Shown: piece by piece, positions 35,676 through 44,742 of the stretch | Position numbering within the stretch: position 1 is the first letter of the stretch | Layout of the letters: each line of letters starts with the position of its first letter | From: Gottfriedia acidiceleris | GTDB lineage: Bacteria; Bacillota; Bacilli; Bacillales; Bacillaceae_G | DNA: 64,000 nt | Direction: 5' to 3' | Assembly: GCF_004138285.1 (NCBI RefSeq) | Contig: NZ_SCFN01000005.1 | Coordinates: 496,001-560,000, forward strand | Made by a program: the position numbers and the translations under genes | Notes under the pieces: generated by a model | What the model saw: the letters and a program-made list of their open reading frames with translations, nothing else | Databases searched by the model: none | What the model was told of the DNA's origin: nothing

Positions 35676-37070
35676 GTGAGTGTGTTAGAGCTTGCAAGAA
35701 TACAATTTGGTTCCACTACGATTTTCCATTTTTTATTTGTACCACTTTCAATAGGTTTAGTATTTATGGTAGCAATTATGGAAACATTGTATGTTTTTCG
35801 AAATAACGAGGCATATAAAAAGTTAACAAAATTCTTTGGGCACTTATTTTTAATTAATTTTGCAGTTGGTGTTGTGACAGGTATTATTCAAGAGTTTCAA
35901 TTTGGTATGAACTGGTCTGAATATTCCCGGTTTGTAGGAGATGTATTTGGAGCACCACTTGCAATTGAGGCACTTTTAGCATTTTTTATGGAATCTACAT
36001 TTTTAGGAATATGGATATTTGGTTGGGAAAGACTTAATAAAAAAATTCATTTAATGTGTATTTGGTTAGTTGCTTTCGGAACTTTAATGTCTGCATTTTG
36101 GATTTTAGCAGCCAATTCTTTTATGCAGGAGCCAGTTGGCTTTGCGATTAAAAATGGTCGCGCAGAAATGACCGACTTTTTAGCAATCATTACAAATCCA
36201 CAACTTAAAGTTGAGTTTCCTCACACAATTGCTGGAGCATTAGCAACTGGAGCGTTATTTGTTGCTGGTGTAAGTGCGTATAAAATCTTAAAAAAACAGG
36301 AAACGGAATTATTTAAAAAAGCGTTTAATCTTGCAATGGTGTTCGCTCTAATTGCAGGAATTGGTGTTGCATTTAGCGGACATTCTCAAGCGAAGCATTT
36401 AATGAAAACACAGCCGATGAAAATGGCTGCAAGTGAAGGGTTATGGGATGATAGCGGAGACCCTGCAAGCTGGATGATCTTTGGTCTGATTGATTCGAAA
36501 AAGAAAGAAAATAAATATGAGGTAGAAGTACCATATTTATTAAGTTATCTAGCTTATGAGAAGTTTGAAGGTAAAGTACCTGGTATGAATACATTACAAA
36601 AACAATATGAAAAATTATATGGTCCTGGAAATTATATTCCACCAGTTAATACGACTTTCTGGAGCTTTAGAATTATGGCAGGAGCAGGAATGGTCATGAT
36701 TTTAATGGCGATGCTAGGTTTATATTTTAGTTATCGTAAAAAATTAGAATCAAAAAATCTATTCTTAAAGGCATCAATTTTACTAATTTCTTTACCGTTC
36801 ATTGCAAATACAGCTGGATGGGTTATGACGGAAATAGGTCGCCAACCATGGACTGTATTCGGTTTAATGACTACTGCTGCATCTGTATCACCAAATGTTT
36901 CAAAAGGATCACTCATTTTTTCAATCACAACTTTTACAACAATGTATGCAATTTTAGCAGTTGTTTTAGTTTACTTGTTTGTGAAAGAAATTAAAAAAGG
37001 AACACACCATGTTGAAAAGGAACAGGTTCCTACGGTCGATCCGTTTGAAAGGGAGGTTACCATCGTATGA
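35676..37070 (+). CDS. cydA: Cytochrome bd quinol oxidase subunit I
   Basis: This 464-residue membrane subunit oxidises menaquinol and carries hemes b558, b595 and d. It has about nine transmembrane segments, the N-terminal RIQFGSTTIFHF with the heme-ligand His18, and VEFPHTIAGALATGALF. The family motif GRQPW (TEIGRQPWTVFG) is present. The periplasmic Q-loop is short, as in other Firmicutes. The start is GTG 35676 with AAGGGGGAT. The stop overlaps cydB by ATGA. It is the first gene of cydABDC and expected to be induced at low oxygen. Confidence 0.97.
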   Translation: MSVLELARIQFGSTTIFHFLFVPLSIGLVFMVAIMETLYVFRNNEAYKKLTKFFGHLFLINFAVGVVTGIIQEFQFGMNWSEYSRFVGDVFGAPLAIEALLAFFMESTFLGIWIFGWERLNKKIHLMCIWLVAFGTLMSAFWILAANSFMQEPVGFAIKNGRAEMTDFLAIITNPQLKVEFPHTIAGALATGALFVAGVSAYKILKKQETELFKKAFNLAMVFALIAGIGVAFSGHSQAKHLMKTQPMKMAASEGLWDDSGDPASWMIFGLIDSKKKENKYEVEVPYLLSYLAYEKFEGKVPGMNTLQKQYEKLYGPGNYIPPVNTTFWSFRIMAGAGMVMILMAMLGLYFSYRKKLESKNLFLKASILLISLPFIANTAGWVMTEIGRQPWTVFGLMTTAASVSPNVSKGSLIFSITTFTTMYAILAVVLVYLFVKEIKKGTHHVEKEQVPTVDPFEREVTIV

Positions 37071-38080
37071 TTGAGTTAAATGAATTATGGTTTTTACTCG
37101 TAGCAGTTTTATTTATAGGGTTCTTCTTCTTAGAAGGCTTCGATTTTGGTGTAGGTATATCTACAAAGCTACTAGCCAAAAATGATACTGAAAGAAGAAT
37201 TTTAATAAACACAATTGGACCGTTTTGGGACGCAAATGAAGTGTGGTTATTAACTGCAGGTGGAGCAATTTTTGCAGCATTCCCAAATTGGTATGCAACG
37301 ATGTTTAGTGGATACTATATTCCGTTTGTATTTGTATTAATGGCATTAATCGGACGTGGTGTTGCTTTTGAATTTAGAGGCAAAGTTGAAAAGGCAAAAT
37401 GGGCAAAAGCTTGGGATTGGGTAATTTTCTTCGGTAGTTTATTACCACCATTTTTATTCGGAGTATTATTCTCAAGCATCCTTAGGGGGATGCCAATTGA
37501 TCAAAATATGAATATATCTGCAGGTTTTTCAGATTACGTTAATTTATTCACCGTAGTTGGGGGTGTAACTGTTACATTATTATGCCTATTACACGGATTA
37601 ATGTTTTTAACATTAAAAACCGTAGGAGATTTAAGAAATCGTGCACGTTCTCTAGCACGTTTAGTAATCATACCAGTATTCCTTTTCTTAGTTGCATTTA
37701 CTGGCATGGCATTTTTTGAAACGGATATGTTTAAAGTAAAAGCACAAATAACAGTTCCATTAATTTTATTAATCGTAGTAAGTTATATACTTGCTACACT
37801 ATTCATTTTTAAGAAAAGAGATGGCTGGTCATTTACTATGACAGGCCTTGGTATTGTACTAACAGTCGGGACAATGTTTACTTCACTATTCCCAAGAGTC
37901 ATGATTAGTTCGATCAAAAGTACGTATGACTTAACTGTTTATAATGCTTCATCTGGTCCTTATTCATTAAAAGTAATGACAATTGTTGCATGTACATTAT
38001 TACCATTCGTATTGGGTTACCAAATTTGGAGTTATTATGTGTTTAGAAAAAGAGTGGATGAGAAGGATTTGACTTATTAA
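37067..38080 (+). CDS. cydB: Cytochrome bd quinol oxidase subunit II
   Basis: This 337-residue partner of CydA has eight or nine transmembrane segments. FFFLEGFDFGVGI near the N-terminus and NTIGPFWDANEVWLLTAGGAIFAAFP are diagnostic. It begins in the ATGA overlap with cydA and its stop overlaps the next start (TAATG), so the whole operon is translationally coupled. Confidence 0.97.
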   Translation: MIELNELWFLLVAVLFIGFFFLEGFDFGVGISTKLLAKNDTERRILINTIGPFWDANEVWLLTAGGAIFAAFPNWYATMFSGYYIPFVFVLMALIGRGVAFEFRGKVEKAKWAKAWDWVIFFGSLLPPFLFGVLFSSILRGMPIDQNMNISAGFSDYVNLFTVVGGVTVTLLCLLHGLMFLTLKTVGDLRNRARSLARLVIIPVFLFLVAFTGMAFFETDMFKVKAQITVPLILLIVVSYILATLFIFKKRDGWSFTMTGLGIVLTVGTMFTSLFPRVMISSIKSTYDLTVYNASSGPYSLKVMTIVACTLLPFVLGYQIWSYYVFRKRVDEKDLTY

Positions 38081-39783
38081 TGGGAAAAGATCTTATTAAA
38101 TATAAAGGGATAAATCGTTTATTAATGATCCTATCTTTTTTAACAATTATACAAGTAACGGCAATTATTATTCAGGCATACATGCTTTCACAAGCTATTG
38201 TCAGATTGTTTAATGGAGAAAATAGTAGCGATATTTTATACGCTACTATTTTCTTCATCCTTGCATTTATCTGTCGTTATATTATTTCGACTATAAAGCA
38301 GAAATGTTCAGAGCATTTTGCAGACATTGCTTCATCCGAAATGAAAATGAAAGTTTTAGAAAAGCTTTTTAAACTTGGACCTAGATTTGCAAGGAAATCA
38401 GGAACAGGTAATATTGTAACGCTTATTATGGAAGGAACTACACAACTAAGAAATTACCTAGAAATCGTTCCATTGAAAATGATTAACTTAGCAATTGTCT
38501 CACCAGTAATAGTAATCTATATTTTCTTTGTTGATAAGGTTTCTGCACTTATACTAATCGTAACATTTCCAATCATTATTATTTTTATGGTTTTACTCGG
38601 TTTGGCAGCTAAAAAGAAATCAAATAAACAATGGAAGGTTTACCGTTTATTATCGAATCATTTTACTGATTCATTACGTGGTCTGGAAACATTAAAGTTT
38701 CTTGGTTTAAGTAGAAAACATATAAAAAAAATAGAAAGTGTAAGTGAAAGATACAGAGAAGCAACGATGGGCACATTAAAAGTAGCTTTTTTATCATCAT
38801 TTGCACTAGATTTATTCACAATGCTGTCGATCGCTACAGTTGCAGTTTTTTTAGGACTTCGTTTGATCGACGGAGTAATTTTACTAGGCCCAGCACTAAC
38901 AATTTTAATTTTAGCTCCTGAATATTTTTTACCAGTTCGTGAAGTTGGAGCTGATTATCATGCTACTTTAAATGGTCAGGAAGCTGGGAAAGCAATGCAA
39001 GATATTTTAGACGAGCAAGAGTTTAAGTCTCAAGATATCACTCCGCTATCAGATTGGAATCATGAAAGCACAATTAAATTAAAAGATGTATCAGTTATAC
39101 CCGAAAAAGATGGTCAAACGATTTTAAAGAATATAAATATGAGTATTAAAGGGTTTCAAAAAATTGGGATTGTTGGAGAAAGTGGTTCTGGTAAGTCAAC
39201 GCTTATTGATTTAATAGGTGGATTTTTAGAGCCAGCAAATGGGACTATTCAAATTTCTGGTGAAGAGGTATCACATCTGCAAATACAAGATTGGCATAAA
39301 CAGTTAATCTACATTCCACAAAGTCCTTATATTTTCTCAAAATCATTAAACGATAATATAAGCTTCTATAAACCTAATGCTACTACAGAAGAAGTTGAAA
39401 ATGCAGCTGTTCAAGCTGGGTTAACTTCTTTAATAGAAGAATTACCAAAAGGATTAGAAGAAAAAATTGGTGAAGGTGGAAGAGCTTTAAGTGGCGGGCA
39501 AAGTCAACGTGTCGCGCTTGCAAGAGCATATCTAGAAAATCGCCCGATTCTTTTGTTAGACGAACCTACTAGTCATCTTGATATTGAAACTGAGTTTGAA
39601 TTAAAACAAACAATGCTTCAGTTGTTTTCTAAAAAATTAGTGTTTTTAGCTACACATCGCTTACATTGGATGAAAGAAATGGATCAAATTATTGTGATGA
39701 ATGAAGGTAGCATTATTGAAGTTGGTACCCATGAGGAACTATTAATGAAAAAAGGTCATTATTATCGATTAATTCATAGTTAG
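38080..39783 (+). CDS. cydD: ABC exporter for cytochrome bd assembly, CydD type
   Basis: This 567-residue fused permease-ATPase has six N-terminal transmembrane segments, Walker A GESGSGKST, signature LSGGQSQR and Walker B LLLDEPTSHLD. By position and length it corresponds to the first exporter gene of cydABCD of B. subtilis (named cydC there) and to E. coli CydD. The heterodimer exports thiols such as cysteine or glutathione in E. coli and is needed for bd oxidase assembly. It overlaps the cydB stop by one base. Confidence 0.93.
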   Translation: MGKDLIKYKGINRLLMILSFLTIIQVTAIIIQAYMLSQAIVRLFNGENSSDILYATIFFILAFICRYIISTIKQKCSEHFADIASSEMKMKVLEKLFKLGPRFARKSGTGNIVTLIMEGTTQLRNYLEIVPLKMINLAIVSPVIVIYIFFVDKVSALILIVTFPIIIIFMVLLGLAAKKKSNKQWKVYRLLSNHFTDSLRGLETLKFLGLSRKHIKKIESVSERYREATMGTLKVAFLSSFALDLFTMLSIATVAVFLGLRLIDGVILLGPALTILILAPEYFLPVREVGADYHATLNGQEAGKAMQDILDEQEFKSQDITPLSDWNHESTIKLKDVSVIPEKDGQTILKNINMSIKGFQKIGIVGESGSGKSTLIDLIGGFLEPANGTIQISGEEVSHLQIQDWHKQLIYIPQSPYIFSKSLNDNISFYKPNATTEEVENAAVQAGLTSLIEELPKGLEEKIGEGGRALSGGQSQRVALARAYLENRPILLLDEPTSHLDIETEFELKQTMLQLFSKKLVFLATHRLHWMKEMDQIIVMNEGSIIEVGTHEELLMKKGHYYRLIHS

Positions 39784-39794
39784 AAGGTAAATAT

Positions 39795-41531
39795 ATGTTA
39801 AATAAAAATGGATGGATTTTACCATATATAAAAGAAAATCGTCGTTTATTTATAGTTGTGATTTTCTTAAGTTCACTGACTATATTTGCAGCGGCTTCTC
39901 TTATGTACACTTCCGGCTATTTAATCTCTAAAGCAGCAACTAGACCTGAAAATATTTTAATGATTTATGTACCAATCGTTGCTGTACGTACTTTTGGTAT
40001 TTTCAGGTCGGCTTCTAAGTATGTTGAAAGATTAGTCGGACACAATACAATTTTAAAAATCTTATCTAGAATGAGAACAAGATTATTTAGTAATCTGGAA
40101 CCGTATGCACTTACGATCAATTCGAAGTTTAAAACAGGGGATATTTTAGGTCTTTTAGCAAATGACATTGAATATTTACAGGATATTTATTTAAAAACTA
40201 TTTTCCCTGGAATTGCTTCATTGTTTATCTATTTTATATCGGTAGTAGCACTTGGATTCTTCTCCGTTCCATTTGCAATATTAACAGCAGTAATTTCCTT
40301 TGTTTTAATAGGTGTTCTACCGTATTTTTCATTATTAGTTGAAAAGGCGCGTACTTACAAAATAAAAAAGGAAAAGAGTCATTTATATGAAAATTTAACT
40401 GATGCAGTTATGGGAATTAGTGATTGGCTTTTTAGTGGTAAACAAAATAGCTTTATAAAACAATATAGAGAAATGGATGAATCGTTAAGAAACATCCAAA
40501 GTAAGGAAAAAAGATTTAGAAGACGGCGCGATTTAATTGCTCAATGTATTGTAGCAGTTTTAGTTTTAATGATGCTATATTGGGCTGGGAATGAAAGTTT
40601 AGCTGGAGAAATTCCAAGAACTTTTATCGCCGCATTTGTTTTAGTTTTATTTCCTTTAACAGAAGCTTTTATTCCACTATCAAATTCTCTTGGAAGTGTC
40701 CCTTTATATACTGATTCAATCAATCGTTTAGAAGAGATTAAAGAAGTGAATCGTGATCAGAAATTACCTATTGTAGAAGGTAATATTGATGATTATCGAA
40801 AAATCGAGTTTAAAAATGTATCTTTTCATTACTCGGAAAACGAAACTATTTTAAATAATGTTTCGTTTACAATTGAGGAAAACAAAAAAACTGCTTTATT
40901 AGGTCCGAGTGGTTCAGGAAAATCGACTATTCTTAAGCTAATTGAAGGAGTAGAAACTCCTATTGATGGAAGCGTTAAAATAAATAAGATCGAAAGTATA
41001 GCTTTAGGAGACAAAATTTCGAAAGTTGTATCTGTACTTAATCAAAAGCCATATTTATTTGATACTTCAGTTTTAAATAATATTCGTTTAGGAAATCCAG
41101 CAGCAAGTGACGAAGAGGTAATCGAGGTTACGAAAATGGTTGAACTGCATGATTATATAGCATCACTTCCAGAAGGCTATAATACACCTATGCAAGAAAC
41201 CGGTGTAAGATTCTCAGGTGGAGAACGTCAAAGAATCGCCTTGGCCAGAATACTTCTTCAAAATACACCAATTGTTATTTTAGATGAACCAACTGTCGGA
41301 TTAGATTCAATAACAGAACGAAAATTACTTCATACGATCTTTAAAGTATTAGAAGGAAAGACAGTATTATGGATCACACACCATTTAATAGGTGCAGAAA
41401 TGGCGGATCAAATTCTCTTCTTAGACAAAGGTAGAATTGCTATGAAAGGCTCACATGATGAACTTTTCAAAAATGAGGACCGATATCGCAACCTTTTTGA
41501 ACTAGATCGACCATTTAGAGTAAGTGAATAG
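39795..41531 (+). CDS. cydC: ABC exporter for cytochrome bd assembly, CydC type
   Basis: This 578-residue second half-exporter has six transmembrane segments, Walker A GPSGSGKST, signature FSGGERQR and Walker B VILDEPTVGLD. It forms the heterodimeric thiol exporter with the preceding gene, 11 bases upstream. It closes the cyd operon and is followed by the terminator at 41541. B. subtilis naming would call it cydD. Confidence 0.93.
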   Translation: MLNKNGWILPYIKENRRLFIVVIFLSSLTIFAAASLMYTSGYLISKAATRPENILMIYVPIVAVRTFGIFRSASKYVERLVGHNTILKILSRMRTRLFSNLEPYALTINSKFKTGDILGLLANDIEYLQDIYLKTIFPGIASLFIYFISVVALGFFSVPFAILTAVISFVLIGVLPYFSLLVEKARTYKIKKEKSHLYENLTDAVMGISDWLFSGKQNSFIKQYREMDESLRNIQSKEKRFRRRRDLIAQCIVAVLVLMMLYWAGNESLAGEIPRTFIAAFVLVLFPLTEAFIPLSNSLGSVPLYTDSINRLEEIKEVNRDQKLPIVEGNIDDYRKIEFKNVSFHYSENETILNNVSFTIEENKKTALLGPSGSGKSTILKLIEGVETPIDGSVKINKIESIALGDKISKVVSVLNQKPYLFDTSVLNNIRLGNPAASDEEVIEVTKMVELHDYIASLPEGYNTPMQETGVRFSGGERQRIALARILLQNTPIVILDEPTVGLDSITERKLLHTIFKVLEGKTVLWITHHLIGAEMADQILFLDKGRIAMKGSHDELFKNEDRYRNLFELDRPFRVSE

Positions 41532-41540
41532 ATGCTAATC

Positions 41541-41574
41541 AAGAGTCTCTGGCTAAATTACCAGAGTCTTTTTT
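41541..41574 (+). terminator. Rho-independent terminator of the cyd operon
   Basis: Stem CTCTGG (41547-41552) and CCAGAG (41561-41566), extended by AAGA/TCTT across a small bulge, is followed by TTTTTT. Confidence 0.8.
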
Positions 41575-41620
41575 AGATTAATAAATACAGTTTGACTGAA
41601 AATGATTTACATGATATATT

Positions 41621-41654
41621 TATCTCGAATTCGAGATATCTTGAATTCAAAATA
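41621..41654. promoter_or_regulatory. MhqR-type operators, two overlapping copies
   Basis: TATCTCGAATTCGAGATA (41621-41638) is a perfect 18-bp palindrome matching the MhqR operator known from B. subtilis quinone-responsive promoters. A second, imperfect copy with core TTGAATTCAA follows at 41637-41654. They lie about 90 bases before the dioxygenase start codon. Derepression by quinones or catechols is expected. Confidence 0.85.
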
Positions 41655-41744
41655 AATTTTATTAATTTATTCAGTATTCTTCAGCTATAGATTCACAAAA
41701 TAAAAAAGCGTATATAGATAAATAATTTAAATGGAGGAATTAGT

Positions 41745-42722
41745 ATGAACGGCTTAAAAGGGATCCATCATGTAACAGCAATAACTAGCAGTGCAGAAAA
41801 AAACTATGAATTTTTTACTTATGTTTTAGGGATGCGTTTAGTAAAGAAAACGGTTAATCAAGATGATATTCAAACGTACCATTTATTCTTTGCGGATGAT
41901 AAAGGGAGCGCTGGAACGGACATGACATTTTTTGATTTCCCTGGAATTCAGAAAGGAGTGCATGGAACAAATGAAATTTCAAAAACATCGTTCCGAGTAC
42001 CAACTGATGCAGCATTAGATTATTGGGTGAAGCGTTTTGACCGATTAGAAGTGAAACACTCAGGAATTAAAACACAGTTTGGAAAGAAAACTTTATCATT
42101 TGTTGATTTCGATGACCAGCAATATCAGTTAATTTCAGATGAGCATAATAAAGGAATTGCTTCAGGCACACCATGGCAAAAAGGACCAATCCCATTAGAA
42201 TACGCAATTACAGGACTAGGACCAATTTTTATCCGAGTAGCTAATTTCGAATTCTTTAAAGAAGTAATCGAAAAAGTACTTTTATTTAAAGAAATTGACA
42301 AAGAAGGTTCATTCCACTTATTCGAAGTCGGTGAAGGAGGAAACGGAGCACAAATTATCGCAGAACATAACGAAATATTACCACAAGCTTACCAAGGCTT
42401 TGGTACTGTTCACCATGTAGCATTCCGTGTAGAAGATACGTCTGTTTTAAAAGAATGGATTAAACGTCTAGATTCATTTAGATTACCAAACTCTGGCTAT
42501 GTAGATCGTCATTTCTTTGAATCATTATACGCAAGAGTTGCGCCACAGATTTTATTTGAATTTGCTACAGACGGACCTGGATTTATGGGAGACGAACCTT
42601 ACGAAACACTTGGTGAAAAACTATCATTACCTCCTTTCTTAGAACCAAAACGTGACGAAATTGAAGGAATGGTTCGTCAGATTGATACTGTTAGAAGTAC
42701 GAAGGAATTTGTGAAGGAATAA
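41745..42722 (+). CDS. Ring-cleaving dioxygenase of the VOC family, MhqO/MhqE-like
   Basis: This 325-residue cytosolic extradiol-type dioxygenase is built from two vicinal-oxygen-chelate modules. Metal-binding residues are expected in GIHHVTAITSS (about 5-15), HHVAFRVED (about 224-232) and the final FEFATDGPGF. B. subtilis paralogues (MhqA, MhqE, MhqO) detoxify methylhydroquinone and catechol. The upstream MhqR-type operators strongly support that role; which paralogue it equals cannot be said. The start is ATG with GGAGGAAT. It is monocistronic, with its own terminator. Confidence 0.93.
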   Translation: MNGLKGIHHVTAITSSAEKNYEFFTYVLGMRLVKKTVNQDDIQTYHLFFADDKGSAGTDMTFFDFPGIQKGVHGTNEISKTSFRVPTDAALDYWVKRFDRLEVKHSGIKTQFGKKTLSFVDFDDQQYQLISDEHNKGIASGTPWQKGPIPLEYAITGLGPIFIRVANFEFFKEVIEKVLLFKEIDKEGSFHLFEVGEGGNGAQIIAEHNEILPQAYQGFGTVHHVAFRVEDTSVLKEWIKRLDSFRLPNSGYVDRHFFESLYARVAPQILFEFATDGPGFMGDEPYETLGEKLSLPPFLEPKRDEIEGMVRQIDTVRSTKEFVKE

Positions 42723-42732
42723 TGTCAGAAAG

Positions 42733-42763
42733 CACTCACTTTTGAAAGTGAGTGTTTTTTTGT
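42733..42763 (+). terminator. Rho-independent terminator of the dioxygenase gene
   Basis: Stem CACTCACTTT (42733-42742) and AAAGTGAGTG (42745-42754) is followed by TTTTTTT. Confidence 0.9.
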
Positions 42764-42882
42764 TTGTTGAATTGACGAAATACAAACAAAATATGTGCTT
42801 TATTCATATATTGTGAACTTAGTTGAGAAAAAGACTATTTTATTAATAAACCGTAAGTTTTCGTTGATAAATATATAAAACT

Positions 42883-43224
42883 TTATAGCTCAAGAATTTG
42901 TCCGATCTCTAATTTAAACTCTTCTATTACCCCAACTGGAAGCTCCAATACAGAATATGCATCAGAAACTGGTGCAACAAATTTCCATGGCTGAAGATTG
43001 TTAATTAGTTTTACGATTTGTTTATTTTTATTTAAAAAAACGACGTCAATTGGAAAATTCATAAAACACATATGGATTGAATTGCATGGGATAATCCAAA
43101 GACCTTCTTGATTTAGTGGTTTTTTTCGAAACATTAGACCTTTAAGTCTAGAAGTGAATTTATCTGCTTTTTTTATAGTATATGGAATTGTTCTATTTAA
43201 GTCTCTATTAGAAGCCTTTAACAT
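42883..43224 (-). CDS. DUF192 family protein
   Basis: This 113-residue protein covers the whole DUF192 domain: KADKFTSRLKGLMFRKKPL, GLWIIPCNSIHMCFMNFPIDVVFLN and VLELPVGVIEEF. Function is unknown; many relatives are exported, but no clear signal peptide is seen here. It is divergent from the Tad pilus locus and may be co-regulated through an inverted C-box promoter at 43371-43405, which hints at a role connected with pilus biogenesis. That connection is inference. Confidence 0.88.
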   Translation of the reverse strand: MLKASNRDLNRTIPYTIKKADKFTSRLKGLMFRKKPLNQEGLWIIPCNSIHMCFMNFPIDVVFLNKNKQIVKLINNLQPWKFVAPVSDAYSVLELPVGVIEEFKLEIGQILEL

Positions 43225-43363
43225 ACTTCACACTCATTTCTTAATAATTAATATATTTAAAGTAAGTATAGTAGAGTCTTATTTTGTTCTCAATACGAGA
43301 AAATGGTAAAAAATGTTAAGTTTTACATGTTCTACCAATATTTTTTCGCTTGTTTTACAAAAT

Positions 43364-43405
43364 CCCCCAAATTGTAACATTGATGAATCACTGGGAAATA
43401 TGGGG
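43364..43405 (-). promoter_or_regulatory. Inverted C-box promoter facing the DUF192 gene, plus a forward C-box
   Basis: Read on the reverse strand: AAATTCCCC-AT (C run at 43405-43402), -35-like ATTTCC (43399-43394), 17 bases, -10 TACAAT (43376-43371). This has the same spacing as the forward C-box promoters and ends about 147 bases before the DUF192 start. A forward box CCCCCAAA at 43364-43370 abuts the -10. Confidence 0.45.
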
Positions 43406-43440
43406 AATTTGAAACAACTAAATGGAAAATGTGTCTAAAT

Positions 43441-43508
43441 CCCCATATTTTTTCATGAAAAACGTACAAATTCCCCCAATACAGTATTTGTTAAAATTCG
43501 ATTAAACT
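43441..43508 (+). promoter_or_regulatory. C-box promoter of the Tad/Flp pilus locus
   Basis: AATTCCCCCAA (C run at 43473-43477) abuts the -35 TACAGT (43480-43485); 17 bases later comes TAAACT (43503-43508). An extra box, AAATCCCCAT, lies at 43438-43446. The first pilin starts about 108 bases downstream. The gap 43225-43616 otherwise holds no gene. Confidence 0.6.
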
Positions 43509-43616
43509 AAGAATGTAAACATAATATTACGAATATTACGAATTATACAATTAAAATGTAATAGAAAATAACTGTTTGTTAAAATTCAGAATCATTTGAT
43601 AATACGGGGGATTAAG

Positions 43617-43781
43617 ATGCTATCGGTATTTAAGAGCCTAGCTGTAAAAGAAGAGGGACAAGCGTTGGTAGAGTATAGTCTTGTTTTTCTCGGAGCTGTA
43701 AGTGTATTTATAGTAATAGTTGGTCTATTAGGAAAGGAAATAAGTGATTTAGTTCTTCCTTTATTCGAAATGATTAAGTGA
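43617..43781 (+). CDS. Flp-type IVb pilin, first copy (divergent)
   Basis: This 54-residue prepilin has a short basic leader, the processing site EEG|QALVEYSL (Glu at +5, Tyr at +6 of the mature protein) and one hydrophobic helix. It differs from the canonical Flp at 43932 in the helix and tail and may be a minor or alternative pilin. ATG 43617 follows a GGGGG-rich site; TTG 43596 would add an unlikely leader. It is the first gene after the C-box promoter. Confidence 0.85.
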   Translation: MLSVFKSLAVKEEGQALVEYSLVFLGAVSVFIVIVGLLGKEISDLVLPLFEMIK

Positions 43782-43789
43782 TCAGTTAT

Positions 43790-43885
43790 ATGAAACTATT
43801 AATTAAATTGTTTGATGATGAGGAAGCATATTTTTTGGTATCAGGTAGTCAGAGAGATGTACTAGAAATGCTAGCAAGTCTTTGA
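43790..43885 (+). CDS. Possible 31-residue ORF between the two pilin genes
   Basis: ATG 43790 to TGA 43883-43885 encodes MKLLIKLFDDEEAY then FLVSGSQRD and VLEMLASL. The ribosome binding site is poor and no family is recognised. It fills most of the gap between the pilin genes and may be a chance ORF. Confidence 0.25.
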   Translation: MKLLIKLFDDEEAYFLVSGSQRDVLEMLASL

Positions 43886-43931
43886 GTCTACTTAAAATAC
43901 ATAAATTTATAAACAACTGGAGGAATTAAGA

Positions 43932-44123
43932 ATGTTAAACAAAATCAAGAATTTTGTAGTTGCAGAAGAAGGACAAGGTTTATCTGAGTATGGATTACTT
44001 TTAGCTGGTATTGTTGTGGTAGTTATTGCTGCTGTAGCGGTATTAGGAGATGGGATTAGTGAATTTTTAGGAAACGTTATAGAGGATCTTAAATCAGGTA
44101 CAACTTCAGGTAAAACTTCTTAA
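43932..44123 (+). CDS. flp: Flp-type IVb major pilin
   Basis: This 63-residue canonical Flp prepilin has the leader MLNKIKNFVVAEEG, cleavage before QGLSEYGLLLAG (Glu +5, Tyr +6), a strongly hydrophobic helix and a Gly/Ser/Thr tail. It is assembled into the Tad pilus after cleavage by the peptidase encoded next. The start is ATG with GGAGGAAT. A large hairpin downstream (44163-44205) may stabilise pilin mRNA. Confidence 0.93.
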   Translation: MLNKIKNFVVAEEGQGLSEYGLLLAGIVVVVIAAVAVLGDGISEFLGNVIEDLKSGTTSGKTS

Positions 44124-44162
44124 AATTACGTTTGACTTACCAATTATTTATTAATAAAAAAT

Positions 44163-44205
44163 ATGAGATTTCTTAAGCCCTACTTGTAAATAGTAGGGCT
44201 CTCAT
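44163..44205 (+). promoter_or_regulatory. Hairpin between pilin and peptidase genes
   Basis: AGCCCTACT (44176-44184) and AGTAGGGCT (44192-44200) form a perfect 9-bp stem, extended by ATGAGA/TCTCAT across a bulge. No T run follows, so partial termination or 3'-end protection of the pilin message is likelier than full termination. Confidence 0.5.
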
Positions 44206-44229
44206 TCTATTAAAAGCAGAGGTAGATTT

Positions 44230-44742
44230 ATGTTTGTAGATACTATTCTTGTAATAACATTATTAATTTCACTAATTACTGATATTCAAAAAAGAAAAAT
44301 TTTGAATATCGTCACTCTTCCTGCAATCCTAATTGGTTTTATCTATTATACTGCAACTCTCGGATGGGAAGGATTTCTTTTCAGTGGAAAAGGGTTTCTA
44401 ACCGGGGCAGCTTTCCTTTTTATCCCCTACCTTTTAGGTGGTATGGGAGCAGGAGATGTAAAATTAATGGCAGCGATTGGAGCATTAACAGGCGCAATGT
44501 TTACATTTTACTCTTTTATCTATATAGCTTTAATTGGTGGAATCATTTCTTTAGTTTTAATTATGAAGAATAGAGGAATTTGGAACTCAATTAAGTCATT
44601 CTTTTTTGAAATGTTTTACTTAAGAAGCAATCTTGGATCAGTAATTCTTAACGCAAATAAGCAATCAAGTATTTCTTTCCCTTACGGTGTAGCGATTGCA
44701 CTAGGAACAGTATGTGAGATTATTTTGGGAGTGATGAAATGA
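44230..44742 (+). CDS. tadV: Type IV prepilin peptidase, TadV/CpaA family (A24)
   Basis: This 170-residue membrane aspartic protease cleaves Flp and TadE-like prepilins. The two catalytic Asp residues are expected in LITDIQKRKILN (about residue 18) and GGMGAGDVKLMA (about 75), the GxGD motif. It lacks the methyltransferase domain of PilD, as usual for TadV. It overlaps tadE by ATGA. Confidence 0.93.
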   Translation: MFVDTILVITLLISLITDIQKRKILNIVTLPAILIGFIYYTATLGWEGFLFSGKGFLTGAAFLFIPYLLGGMGAGDVKLMAAIGALTGAMFTFYSFIYIALIGGIISLVLIMKNRGIWNSIKSFFFEMFYLRSNLGSVILNANKQSSISFPYGVAIALGTVCEIILGVMK

